Made by a program: the position numbers and the translations under genes | Assembly: GCA_020635275.1 (NCBI GenBank) | Contig: JACKAA010000002.1 | Span: forward strand, 124,001-188,000 | DNA length: 64,000 nucleotides | Direction: 5' to 3' | Source of the DNA: Ignavibacteriales bacterium | GTDB taxonomy: Bacteria; Bacteroidota; Ignavibacteria; Ignavibacteriales; Melioribacteraceae | Shown here: positions 55,578 to 64,000 of the stretch, piece by piece | How the letters are laid out: each line of letters opens with the position of its first letter | Position numbering within the stretch: position 1 is the stretch's first letter | Notes under the pieces: model-generated | What the model was told of the DNA's origin: nothing | Databases searched by the model: none | What the model saw: the letters and a program-made list of their open reading frames with translations, nothing else

Positions 55578-56063
55578 ATGAGCACTAACGAAACATTATT
55601 TACAATTTTATCTTTAATATTTTTCTCAATGTTGAATGTTACATTTTATAATTCTTCAAACAATACTTATGATACGGCTTCAGATAATCAGGCAATTATT
55701 AACGGAGTCAGTTTGGGTCAATCTTTAATTGAAGATATTACTTTAAGAAGTTTTGATGAAAACACTATAAATAATAATTTGTCGGATGTGGATAGTTTGA
55801 CGAATACAATGAACTTTGGACCAGATCCGGGTGAATATTATGTATCTCAATTTGATGATATTGATGACTTTAATAATTATACAAAAATTGATTCAATAGA
55901 TGGAATAGGCACATTCAGGCTTTCTGTCGGAGTAAATTATATCTCCGATTCAAACCTAAGTCAAAATTCATATTCTAAAACTTTTTTAAAGAAAATTACT
56001 GTTTATGTTGAAAATGAATTTTTAAAGAATTCAATAATTTTAGATTATATAGTGGGTTATTGA
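55578..56063 (+). CDS. Pilin-like protein, cassette 3 V-type (most divergent)
   Basis: 161 residues. The start (MSTNETLFTILSLIFFSMLNVTF) has the hydrophobic helix but lacks the early Gly of the other V-type proteins. SFDEN (58-62) and FDDIDDFNNY (92-101) are retained, followed by a beta-rich end. A clear paralogue despite low overall identity. Five bases before the W-type gene. Confidence 0.68.
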   Translation: MSTNETLFTILSLIFFSMLNVTFYNSSNNTYDTASDNQAIINGVSLGQSLIEDITLRSFDENTINNNLSDVDSLTNTMNFGPDPGEYYVSQFDDIDDFNNYTKIDSIDGIGTFRLSVGVNYISDSNLSQNSYSKTFLKKITVYVENEFLKNSIILDYIVGY

Positions 56064-56068
56064 TTTAA

Positions 56069-56644
56069 GTGGGAACTTTACTAGACATACTTCAATCTGT
56101 AATTATTGGCGGAATGATTTTCTTAATGCTGCTATTCTTCAATTTTAATATGCATTCTGTTTCTGAAGATGTAATTTCTAATACGCAAGTACAGTCAGAT
56201 ATTGTCGCTATTTCTAGCATTTTAGAAAATGATTTCATTAAAATTGGATATCACGAAACTGGTGATGAAAAAATACAAGTCGCAAAATTAAACGAAATCA
56301 AATTTTTATCTGACATTGATAATAATGGCACAGTTGATAGTATTAAATATTATTTGTCTGACACTTTAGAAGTTAAAGAAACAACAAATCCAAGTGATAA
56401 AAATCTTTATAGAAAACTTAATAATAGCCATCATCAAGTTGTTGGACGAGTAATTGACTTCTCATTAACATATTATGATTCGACCGGAAATTTATTATCA
56501 TATAGTCAACTACTTAATTCTTCGGCAAGAAAAAAAATTTCTGAAATAGGAATGAATTTGAACATCGAATCTGCAATTATGTTAGAAGAAAAATATTCAG
56601 CTTCTAAATGGAATAAAAAAATAAGAATCAAAAATTTAAATTAA
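56069..56644 (+). CDS. Pilin-like protein, cassette 3 W-type
   Basis: 191 residues from a GTG start. MG then TLLDILQSVIIGGMIFLMLLFF; SSILENDFIKIGYHET, IKFLSDIDNNGTVDSIKYY and NPSDKNLYR match the W-type pattern in shorter form. It keeps the Asp in the first helix. The segment after NPSDKNLYR is reduced compared with cassettes 1 and 2. Confidence 0.68.
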   Translation: MGTLLDILQSVIIGGMIFLMLLFFNFNMHSVSEDVISNTQVQSDIVAISSILENDFIKIGYHETGDEKIQVAKLNEIKFLSDIDNNGTVDSIKYYLSDTLEVKETTNPSDKNLYRKLNNSHHQVVGRVIDFSLTYYDSTGNLLSYSQLLNSSARKKISEIGMNLNIESAIMLEEKYSASKWNKKIRIKNLN

Positions 56645-56656
56645 TTAAATAATAGA

Positions 56657-57748
56657 ATGGGAAGAGCAACACTTATAGTAATATTAGGTATGATGGGTTT
56701 ATTTACATATACTCAACTTACACTAAATCAAAATTCTACCAGCTCTTCAGAAAATGCAATTGATTTATATTCTAAACAAGTTGCAAGGAATATTGCACAC
56801 TCAACATTAAATCATTTAAAATCATATTTGAGTGAAAATAAAAGTTATAGAGTTGTAAATTACGTTCAAGAAGATATTTTTGAAGGTTATGTTCAATATA
56901 ATATTAAAGACACAATTGTAAATGGTGAAGATAAAGTTGTTATTCATTCAATTGGATGCTACAATGATGTTGAAGTTCCTGTTGTTGCTGTGTTGGATAT
57001 TCCGGATTTAAATAATATTCCTAATTATTTTACCGATTATGTTTTAGCTGCCAATGGAGATTTTAATCAGACAAACGGATTTTTTGCAAATTGCTGTAAT
57101 ATAAATGTTAATGCTAATATTTATACTGGCGGTAATTTTAATCAATCCTCAACCGGATCAATATTTGGTTTTGTAAAATATGTTGGTTCACATAGTCAAA
57201 ACGGAATAATCAGTCCACCAGATAATCCAAGCGGTCTTCCAGAGAGTCAAAATATTTCTTCAATAACAATTCCACCCTGGAATATAAGTGATTTTACATC
57301 TAGCATTACACAAACTTTTTCAACAGGACTAACAATTAATTCTTCATTTACATTGGGAACTTCATCAAATCCGGAAATTATTCACATTATTGGTGATTTA
57401 ACAATCAATTCATCAGCATCATTAAATGGTTTTGGTTTGTTTTTGGTGGAAGGACATGTATTTGCAAATGGTGGAGCTACAATACCGCAAATGGATCCGG
57501 ATAAAATTAATGTTGCAATTTATAGCACATTAAATATGGTAATTTCAAATGGCACATATCCAAATGTAATGTTTTATACCAACAGCGATTTTCAAATTAC
57601 AAACGCAATAATTACTGGACATGTAATTTCTTTGGGAAACTCAGAAATGGTTTCCGGAGGTTTATATCATAAAGGTGCTAATCCAATATTATTACCTTCA
57701 ACAGAAAATGCAAAAAAGAGAGCTAAAGTTATTTCTTATTACGAATAA
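56657..57748 (+). CDS. Pilin-like protein, cassette 3 X-type
   Basis: 363 residues. MG plus helix (RATLIVILGMMGLFTYTQLTL), then a beta-solenoid-like Asn/Gly/Ser-rich body (FNQTNGFFANCCNINVNANI, NQSSTGSIFG) and a closing KVISYYE that mirrors the VSWFE/LSWLE ends of the other two. The GPFHT segment of cassettes 1 and 2 is not visible. An adjacent Cys pair (FANCCN) could form a disulfide. Confidence 0.68.
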   Translation: MGRATLIVILGMMGLFTYTQLTLNQNSTSSSENAIDLYSKQVARNIAHSTLNHLKSYLSENKSYRVVNYVQEDIFEGYVQYNIKDTIVNGEDKVVIHSIGCYNDVEVPVVAVLDIPDLNNIPNYFTDYVLAANGDFNQTNGFFANCCNINVNANIYTGGNFNQSSTGSIFGFVKYVGSHSQNGIISPPDNPSGLPESQNISSITIPPWNISDFTSSITQTFSTGLTINSSFTLGTSSNPEIIHIIGDLTINSSASLNGFGLFLVEGHVFANGGATIPQMDPDKINVAIYSTLNMVISNGTYPNVMFYTNSDFQITNAIITGHVISLGNSEMVSGGLYHKGANPILLPSTENAKKRAKVISYYE

Positions 57749-57874
57749 ACATCTTCTCTAATTTTTTACATTATTGGTCACTTCATATTCATTTGTTTAT
57801 CAAAATAGAGTAATTAATTATTGGGAAATTATTTTTTATATTACTCATATTATTTAATTGAATTAACTAAAGGA

Positions 57875-60274
57875 ATGAGAAATACAATATTTTATTTTGT
57901 AATCTTTTTGTTTAGCGCAATAATTAATTTTGGCCAAACTTATAATATCAACGGCAATATTAAAGATGCAAAAAATGATTCTTATTTAAGTTTTGCCAAC
58001 ATAAGAGTTAATGGTACAACTCGTGGTACATCATCCAACATTGAAGGCAAATACAATCTAAAATTAAATGAAGGCTCTTACACACTAATTGCTTCATATT
58101 TAGGATTTAGGTCTGACACAATTAGAATTAATGTTAACAGTAATGAAAATGTAGACTTCAGCCTCATTCCTATTGAAATTGAATTATCTGAAGTTACAAT
58201 AACTCCAGGTAATAATCCTGCTAATGAAATTATAAAAAACACAATTGCCGCTAAAAATATTTTAGAAGAGAGAATAAAGAGTTATAAATATTCATCATAT
58301 ACAAAAGGATTAATAAAAACTACTAGAGATTTACAGGACAGAACTTATTCTTTATCAACACAAGATACGGGAAAACTAAAGATTACCAGTATTTTAGAAA
58401 ACGAGAGTCGCGGATTTTACCAAAAACCAGATGACCGGAAACATTTTATTGTTGCAAGAAAACAAACGGCAAACACTCCCCCATTTATAAATGTACTAAC
58501 CGGAGGAAATGTTATACAAAGTTTTTATGAGGATGATCTTACCTTCATGGGAAAATCAATTCCAAGCCCTATTTCTGATGATGCATTGTCTTATTATTAT
58601 TTTTATATAGAAAAAGAAATTGCGCTTGATGATAAAAAAATCTTTCAAATATATTTTAATACCGATAATCCTTCTGATCCCGGATTTTACGGAAAATTAT
58701 TTATTGAAGATAAAACTTTCTATCTGTTAAAAGTTGATGTTACTCTTAACCAGATGGCAAATCCAGGCGGAATTTTTAATTACGTAAATGTATATCAGCA
58801 ATTTGATGTTTTTAATAATGATATTGTTCTTCCAATTGATTATAGACTTTTTGCAGAAGGCAATTATTTAGGCTTAGCAAAATTTGGATTGGAATTTAGC
58901 ACAATAATGAACAGCTATGAAATTAATTCTGAAATTGATGAAGAAATTTTTGATAAAGCTATTATTTCAGTTTTACCCGAAGCAGATAAAAAAGATGAAA
59001 TCTATTGGCAATCTATTCAAAGTATACCAAATACATTAGAGGAAGAAAAAGCTTATACAAGGATTGACAGTTTAACTAGAGTTTCAAAAACATTTGGGCA
59101 GGACTTTTCATTTCTCTCAGAAAGGTTCAAATTAAATAAAAATTTTGAAATCAGCGGACCACTTTCTATATACAGCTTTAACAAGATTCAAGGTAATACT
59201 CTAAATTTTGACATTTATTATAACGATGCAGAAGAACAAAGATTAAACCTAAACGGCGGTGTATCTTATGGTTTTTCTGATAAATTGGTTAAGAAAGAAT
59301 TAAGCGGTTTATATCGATTTGGAATGTACAGAACAACTCAACTTAATGTTAAGGTTTATGATAAATTAAACGATCTGTTTGGAGTTTCTGATAGTTATAA
59401 TAAATTCACTTCCACATTTTTGAGCTTATTTACAAAATATGATTTTAGAGATTATTATTATTCTAAAGGTTTTGATATAGATGTAAATTCAGAAATATTT
59501 CCGATACTTTCACTTGGAATCGGATATTTATCGCAAAAAGATAGATCAGCAAAAAATAATTCGGACTTTTCTTTTTTCAATACTAAAAAAGAATATTCTG
59601 CAAATAAACAAATATTTGATCTGAACACTAATGCAATTAAAGCTTCGTTTAAATTAGATTTCCGAAATTTTATTGAAGATGGATTTTTTAGAAGAAGAAT
59701 TACACCAAGAAGCAATATTCAGTTTGAAGGTTCTATTTTATCAAGCTCAAAAGATTTACTAAAAAGTGATTTGGATTTTACAATTTTAAATTTAGAAACT
59801 TATGGAGGCTTTCCTACATTTTTTAATTGGGAATTAGATTTCTTTGCCAATAAAATATTTTCAAATGGTAATGTACCTTTTCAATATTTGTTTGCTCTTC
59901 CAGGAAACATCAATGTTTCAGGTAAAAATAATTCATTTAGAACGTTACGAATTGGTGAAGTTTTTGGAGACGATGTAACTGCAGTTTATCTGCATCACAA
60001 TTTTGGAGACGATTTATTTAGATTATCACAGATTCCAATATTAAAAGATCTTAGACTTCAGCTTGCTACTTATTTAAATGTTGCGGTTTCAAAAGTAACT
60101 GAAAGCAGTAACAACATTCTGGAACATAAATACATTGAATTCCAAAAACCTTTTTACGAATTAGGTTTTAGTCTTGGACATATTTTAATTCCGATATCTT
60201 TTGAATTTACATGGAAATTAAATTACAGAGATAAAAACAATTTTGTCTTTGGAATAAATACAATTGTTTTTTAG
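57875..60274 (+). CDS. DUF5686-family outer-membrane protein with CarboxypepD-like N-domain
   Basis: 799 residues from the ATG at 57875, preceded by AAAGGA; a TTG at 57821 is too far upstream and rejected. Signal peptide (TIFYFVIFLFSAIINFGQ), a carboxypeptidase-regulatory-like beta domain (about 22-105, TYNINGNIKDAKNDSY...SLIPIEIELSEVTI), then a long DUF5686 part predicted as an outer-membrane barrel. Such proteins are common in Bacteroidota and related phyla; the function is unknown. Ends 3 bases from the convergent kinase gene with no terminator between. Confidence 0.82.
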   Translation: MRNTIFYFVIFLFSAIINFGQTYNINGNIKDAKNDSYLSFANIRVNGTTRGTSSNIEGKYNLKLNEGSYTLIASYLGFRSDTIRINVNSNENVDFSLIPIEIELSEVTITPGNNPANEIIKNTIAAKNILEERIKSYKYSSYTKGLIKTTRDLQDRTYSLSTQDTGKLKITSILENESRGFYQKPDDRKHFIVARKQTANTPPFINVLTGGNVIQSFYEDDLTFMGKSIPSPISDDALSYYYFYIEKEIALDDKKIFQIYFNTDNPSDPGFYGKLFIEDKTFYLLKVDVTLNQMANPGGIFNYVNVYQQFDVFNNDIVLPIDYRLFAEGNYLGLAKFGLEFSTIMNSYEINSEIDEEIFDKAIISVLPEADKKDEIYWQSIQSIPNTLEEEKAYTRIDSLTRVSKTFGQDFSFLSERFKLNKNFEISGPLSIYSFNKIQGNTLNFDIYYNDAEEQRLNLNGGVSYGFSDKLVKKELSGLYRFGMYRTTQLNVKVYDKLNDLFGVSDSYNKFTSTFLSLFTKYDFRDYYYSKGFDIDVNSEIFPILSLGIGYLSQKDRSAKNNSDFSFFNTKKEYSANKQIFDLNTNAIKASFKLDFRNFIEDGFFRRRITPRSNIQFEGSILSSSKDLLKSDLDFTILNLETYGGFPTFFNWELDFFANKIFSNGNVPFQYLFALPGNINVSGKNNSFRTLRIGEVFGDDVTAVYLHHNFGDDLFRLSQIPILKDLRLQLATYLNVAVSKVTESSNNILEHKYIEFQKPFYELGFSLGHILIPISFEFTWKLNYRDKNNFVFGINTIVF

Positions 60275-60951
60275 AATTTTAATTCCTTTGGCAGTTCAAG
60301 TTCAATAATCATTGTATTAGTTTTATCAACAGAAAATTTAAATTTCCCTCCGCTTAATTCAGCAAATTTAATTGCAAAAATTATTGGGAATGATAAATCA
60401 TTATTTAAATCCCGTACATCAATATTTTGATAAAAAGATTCTTCATTACCACTGCAATTTGCAATTATTTCTATTACTGTGGAATTGTTTGATGGTTGAA
60501 CAGATTTGAATAAAATGTTGGAATTTTTGCTGCAAGATTTAGTCAGGAATACAAAAATATTATTAAAGATAGAATGAGCAATTTCATAATCCATAATAAA
60601 ATAATCTGACTCCGGAATTTCATATTCTATTGAAATATTTTTTTCATTTATCTTTTTCAGATTTAAATTTTGGATACTGTAAATTAGATCAAGAAGTTCC
60701 AATTTTTCTTTTGTGAGTCCGCTGTTAAAATTCTCTAGCTTAAGCCAATTAATAAAATTGACTAACAGTTCAAATGAATCTTGAGACTGCTTACCAATTC
60801 GTGTAACAAAATCACTAATTTCAGTTCTTGTTAATTCTTCATTTGGATCATTTAAAATATCGCTGAATCCTAAAATACTGGTAAAAGATCCGCGTAGATC
60901 GTGACTTATTTTAGAAAAGAATTTCTCTTTTACTGATAAATTATCACTCAT
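60271..60951 (-). CDS. Degenerate histidine kinase (HisKA plus truncated ATPase domain)
   Basis: 226 residues from the ATG at 60951, 4 bases after the stop of the transporter; a longer frame to 61005 would overlap it. HisKA with FFSKISHDLRGSFTSILGF retains the His. The C-terminal part has an N-like region (IFNNIFVFLTKS) but no DxGxG G1 box and no GxGLGL G2 box, so catalysis is doubtful. It may act as a phosphorelay adaptor for the transporter encoded just upstream. Confidence 0.75.
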   Translation of the reverse strand: MSDNLSVKEKFFSKISHDLRGSFTSILGFSDILNDPNEELTRTEISDFVTRIGKQSQDSFELLVNFINWLKLENFNSGLTKEKLELLDLIYSIQNLNLKKINEKNISIEYEIPESDYFIMDYEIAHSIFNNIFVFLTKSCSKNSNILFKSVQPSNNSTVIEIIANCSGNEESFYQNIDVRDLNNDLSFPIIFAIKFAELSGGKFKFSVDKTNTMIIELELPKELKF

Positions 60952-60955
60952 ATTT

Positions 60956-63031
60956 TTAGTTGATGTATTTGTTTCTAAGTTCTTTAATTCCATCTGAATC
61001 GCCAATAATAATTAACCGGTCTAATTCTTTTAAAATTGTGTTCCCTTTAGGAATAATTGTTTTACCTGATCTTCTTATAGTAGTAATTAAACAATTTGCC
61101 GGTATTTCAATAGTTTTTATTTCAGCTCCAATTAATTTTCCGGTTCGGCTTTCATTTCTAACAACTATTGAGAAAAATTCTTCATCGAATAAAAGAGCAT
61201 CTTTTAATTCAATTTCATTTCTAGCATTATTCCATTTGTTTATAAAATCATCATCGTCTAATCTGCCTGCTATTTTAGCTAAAATCCTTAAATGCTGAGT
61301 TGGATTATCCTCCGGACTTACTAAAAAGAATAAACCGTTTACAATTTTTGTTTCCTCGGCTTCGTGGGTCAAAGGATTAAAAACATCAATTGAAACACCA
61401 TTTGGAGCTCTTACTAAAACCAATTCGGGTTTCTCAATTCCTTCTGCTCTAAAATGAGGAAGTGCAAAACCATGTGTTACCGGAGTTGCACCAATCTTTG
61501 TACCTTCCATAATTTGTTGAATTATTTCGTCTGAACTATATGGAATAACAGAACTTAAATATTCGGAAGTTTTTTCTAAAACCTTCTCAAAATTCATGGG
61601 TGAATCAATTTCAAAATATTTACCGTAAACAACAATTTCTTCAAAAGGATCTTCTTTTCGCAAACCTTTTTCTTTAAGAATGCCTCTTAACTCACTATCT
61701 AAAGCTTCATACCTTTGTCTTCCCAATCTTTCAAATATATGATAAATTGCACCTGTTCTTGCAACTCTATTTTTTGAATAATTCCAATACCAGGCTAATC
61801 CCAAAACAATTAAACCAACTGAAAATAGAATTGACAACAAACCCAATTGAGATATAAGAAATAATGATGCAACAATTCCAAATATTTGCATCCATGGATA
61901 AAGTGGTGATTTGTAACCCGGATCATAAGATTGTATTCTGCTTTCTCTCATCACAATAACTGCTAGACAAATAAAAGCAAATACAAGAAGCTGGAAGGTG
62001 CTCGCAAGTTTTGCAATTTTTGAGGGATCGAAAGAAATTAAAACCAGTGCAATAATACCAACAGTTATATAAAGTGAAAATGAAGGAGTATCAAATCTAG
62101 TTAGCTTTCTAAAAAAATTTGGCAATATATGATCGCGACTCATTGCAAGCGGATATCTTGAAGCACTTAAAATTCCGGAATTTGCTACAGATACAAATGC
62201 AATTATAGCAGCAATTGATATTATAATTACGCCAGTATTGCCAAAAACAACATTCTGAACTGATGCCGGTGCAGTTAAGTTATTAACAATGGAATCAATT
62301 GGAAGCACACCTATTATAATTAAGGTTCCTAATGCATAAACAATAAATGAAGTCCCTAATGCTAGAAATATTCCTAAAGGTATATTTTTTTCAGGATTTT
62401 GAATTTCTTCAGAAATGCTAGCTATTTTTGTCACTCCCACATAACTTATAAACACCATTCCAGAAGTTGACATTAATTGAAGAAAATCAAAATTAAATAA
62501 TCCTTCGTAGTTTGATGTTTTAATATGAGGAATACCTGAGATAATAAAAGATGATAAAATAAATAATAATGAAGTAACCAAGACAATTTGCAATAAGCTA
62601 CTTTTTTTTGTTCCAAAAAAATTGATTATGCCAAGTAGAATTGCTAGCCCCACCGCAATTGGAGTTAACGCAACATCGTTTATAAATAAGCTTAAATATG
62701 CACCTATTCCAACAAGGGCAAAAGAAACTTTAAGAATCAGCACAAGCCAAACTCCAATACCGCCAATTGTGCCAACTAAAGGGCCTAAAGATCTATCAAG
62801 AAAATAATAAACACCTCCGGCTCTTGGCATTGCCGTAGATAGTTCTATTTTACTTAATATTGAAGGAATAACTAAAAGTGCAGATACCAGATAAGCCAAT
62901 ACAAAAGAATTTCCAATTTCAGCAGCAGCTAAACCTGGAATAATAAATAGACCTCCACTTATTGTTGATCCAGTAGCAATAGCATAAACATCAATAAGAT
63001 TTAACTGCTTTTTTAACTTAACTGCCTTAAT
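60956..63031 (-). CDS. APC-type transporter fused to EIIA-like and RCK_C-like domains; ATT start proposed
   Basis: About 691 residues if it starts at an ATT at 63031. The APC-fold permease has helix 1 with the substrate-binding GSTISGG motif. The same frame has no ATG, GTG, TTG or CTG between an upstream stop (63046-63044) and a TTG at 62899, yet the missing stretch encodes helix 1; AAGGA on the minus strand lies 9 bases before the ATT. After 10-12 helices come a PTS EIIA (fructose/mannitol)-like domain with GFALPHFR (candidate phospho-His) and a TrkA_C/RCK_C-like end. Likely an amino-acid or cation transporter with built-in nucleotide or phosphotransfer control. Confidence 0.78.
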   Translation of the reverse strand: MKAVKLKKQLNLIDVYAIATGSTISGGLFIIPGLAAAEIGNSFVLAYLVSALLVIPSILSKIELSTAMPRAGGVYYFLDRSLGPLVGTIGGIGVWLVLILKVSFALVGIGAYLSLFINDVALTPIAVGLAILLGIINFFGTKKSSLLQIVLVTSLLFILSSFIISGIPHIKTSNYEGLFNFDFLQLMSTSGMVFISYVGVTKIASISEEIQNPEKNIPLGIFLALGTSFIVYALGTLIIIGVLPIDSIVNNLTAPASVQNVVFGNTGVIIISIAAIIAFVSVANSGILSASRYPLAMSRDHILPNFFRKLTRFDTPSFSLYITVGIIALVLISFDPSKIAKLASTFQLLVFAFICLAVIVMRESRIQSYDPGYKSPLYPWMQIFGIVASLFLISQLGLLSILFSVGLIVLGLAWYWNYSKNRVARTGAIYHIFERLGRQRYEALDSELRGILKEKGLRKEDPFEEIVVYGKYFEIDSPMNFEKVLEKTSEYLSSVIPYSSDEIIQQIMEGTKIGATPVTHGFALPHFRAEGIEKPELVLVRAPNGVSIDVFNPLTHEAEETKIVNGLFFLVSPEDNPTQHLRILAKIAGRLDDDDFINKWNNARNEIELKDALLFDEEFFSIVVRNESRTGKLIGAEIKTIEIPANCLITTIRRSGKTIIPKGNTILKELDRLIIIGDSDGIKELRNKYIN

Positions 63032-63141
63032 TGTAAAAATTCCTTAAAATAATTTTTAGCTATTAATAATAAATTTAATAAACTAAGTTGTTATTTAATA
63101 GAGAATTGATTTATAGTAATTTTGAAGTTTTAAATTACTTA

Positions 63142-63861
63142 TTACGCTGTTGCCAAAACTCTTACAAGTTTTCTTTTTGCAACTGGTAAAATTGTTTCTA
63201 CAAATGGAAAATCAATTGAAGAATTAAAACAATAAGTTGATGGATTTGGTAAATCTGGATATTTTTTAATTAGATTATGTTTTATTTCATAAGGTGAATT
63301 TGCTTCAGGTGTATTTAAACTTATTAAATCAACAAGTTTGCTTTTTAATGTTCTAAGTGGATTTTCTTCAGTTGAGAATAAGCTCATTTCAAATCTGTAA
63401 ATTTTCATCAACTCGTGCTTAATATCAGGTAAAAGAAAATATCCTTCATTTTTATAGATTGGCATAATTCCTATCTCATTTAAGGTTATATTTTCATCTA
63501 CAAAATCAAAGATTGCTTTACCTTCATTTATCGCTGTCTTAATTTCTGGTAAAGCCCAATCAATAAAATCAGATACTTTTTTTAATGAATATTCATCATA
63601 CTCAACAGGATTGGTTAAAGGCAAGTCTTCTGAAAAATCTGCAAAATTAAGATTTAAAACAAATTCAGGATCAAATAGCGACATTTGTTCAACTAATAAT
63701 TCTAATTCGTTTTTTATTGAGATAAGTTCAGCTAATGCAGGATATAATTTATTTCTATGTAATGCTTCCGAATATCTGTTCAAAATTGCCAAAACTTTAT
63801 ATTTGCTAAGTTCATCATCATCTGCTGCTTTGATAAATGTGCTTAAAGTTAAGGCTTCCAC
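63142..63861 (-). CDS. Hypothetical protein
   Basis: 239 residues; I do not recognise the family. It has no signal peptide or membrane helix, is acidic in its first half and largely helical, with a Pro-rich end (KYPDLPNPSTY...). It is upstream of the transporter on the same strand, with a 110-base gap to the transporter start. Confidence 0.65.
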   Translation of the reverse strand: MEALTLSTFIKAADDDELSKYKVLAILNRYSEALHRNKLYPALAELISIKNELELLVEQMSLFDPEFVLNLNFADFSEDLPLTNPVEYDEYSLKKVSDFIDWALPEIKTAINEGKAIFDFVDENITLNEIGIMPIYKNEGYFLLPDIKHELMKIYRFEMSLFSTEENPLRTLKSKLVDLISLNTPEANSPYEIKHNLIKKYPDLPNPSTYCFNSSIDFPFVETILPVAKRKLVRVLATA

Positions 63862-63951
63862 TAATGCTCCACTAATTTTGATTTAATTAAAAAACAAAAA
63901 TCAGACCAATTAATTATTGTTTAATTATCGGATATTTCATTCATGTTTTTA

Positions 63952-64000
63952 ATGAAAAAAGTAGAATATTCTACAGTTGTTGATTTTTTAATTAGGAATG
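63952..64000 (+). CDS. Start of an unidentified gene, cut by the right edge
   Basis: From an ATG at 63952 the frame reads MKKVEYSTVVDFLIRN and stays open to the window end; an in-frame ATG at 63943 would add three residues. Too short to classify, and chance is possible. Confidence 0.35.
   Translation, partial: MKKVEYSTVVDFLIRN

Noticed and set aside
60956..61005. Longer start of the degenerate kinase, overlapping the transporter gene
   Set aside because: The ATG at 60951, just after the transporter stop, gives the expected spacing and needs no 50-base overlap.

Overview
The window is AT-rich, densely coded DNA from a Gram-negative bacterium of the Bacteroidota/Chlorobi/Ignavibacteriota assemblage; I favour the Ignavibacteria. 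The support is two secreted proteins ending in type IX secretion (T9SS) sorting domains that open with the phrase SQNYPNPFNP, several lipoproteins, an OmpA protein with thrombospondin type-3 repeats, a DUF5686 outer-membrane protein, and a eukaryote-type (GSII) glutamine synthetase. No rRNA, tRNA, CRISPR array, phage or insertion sequence was recognised.

Layout. 1-3465 (minus): end of an envelope polysaccharide locus, with a WecA/MraY-like glycosyl-phosphate transferase and a Wzc-like chain-length/P-loop protein. 3645-6724: a PAS histidine kinase and an NtrC-type sigma54 activator. 6845-13098: an OmpA-family protein, then a zinc operon (Fur/Zur-type repressor, ZnuA, ZnuC, ZnuB) running on into lgt and a TolB-like lipoprotein. 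13210-19292: an unknown protein, an RsmF-like rRNA methyltransferase, a TPR protein, aroE, an aspartate-type aminotransferase and a YbaK-type deacylase. 19508-24422: a likely cell-wall sugar recycling group (BadF-family sugar kinase, AmpG-like transporter, serine hydrolase) and a nucleotidyltransferase. 24566-29338: an ABC exporter with a LolA-like protein, sucC, and an aldo/keto reductase. 29439-36293: a large T9SS protein, a histidine kinase, Lrp plus GSII, and TerC. 36537-40996: trkA, trkH, a secreted two-repeat protein and rmlA. 41071-44931 (minus): a discoidin T9SS protein, a 28-residue membrane peptide, an N-acetylmuramoyl-L-alanine amidase and an isoprenylcysteine-methyltransferase-like protein.

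45163-57748 is the most unusual part. Three paralogous three-gene cassettes encode pilin-like proteins, each in the order PilV-like, PilW-like, PilX-like. Between the second and third cassettes lie three signalling proteins: a HisKA_2 sensor kinase, a receiver-PAS-kinase hybrid, and a kinase that looks like a mosaic of the first two and has lysine in place of the phospho-accepting histidine. A good sigma54 -24/-12 element precedes cassette 1, and an ATCGATAA-like motif recurs upstream of the units. I read this as an undescribed family of minor-pilin or pseudopilin sets with a dedicated sensory module. The assembly ATPase, secretin and prepilin peptidase are not in the window, so this is inference.

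57875-64000: the DUF5686 protein, an APC transporter fused to EIIA-like and RCK_C-like domains that seems to use a non-standard start codon, a degenerate kinase, an unknown protein, and the start of a gene cut by the right edge.
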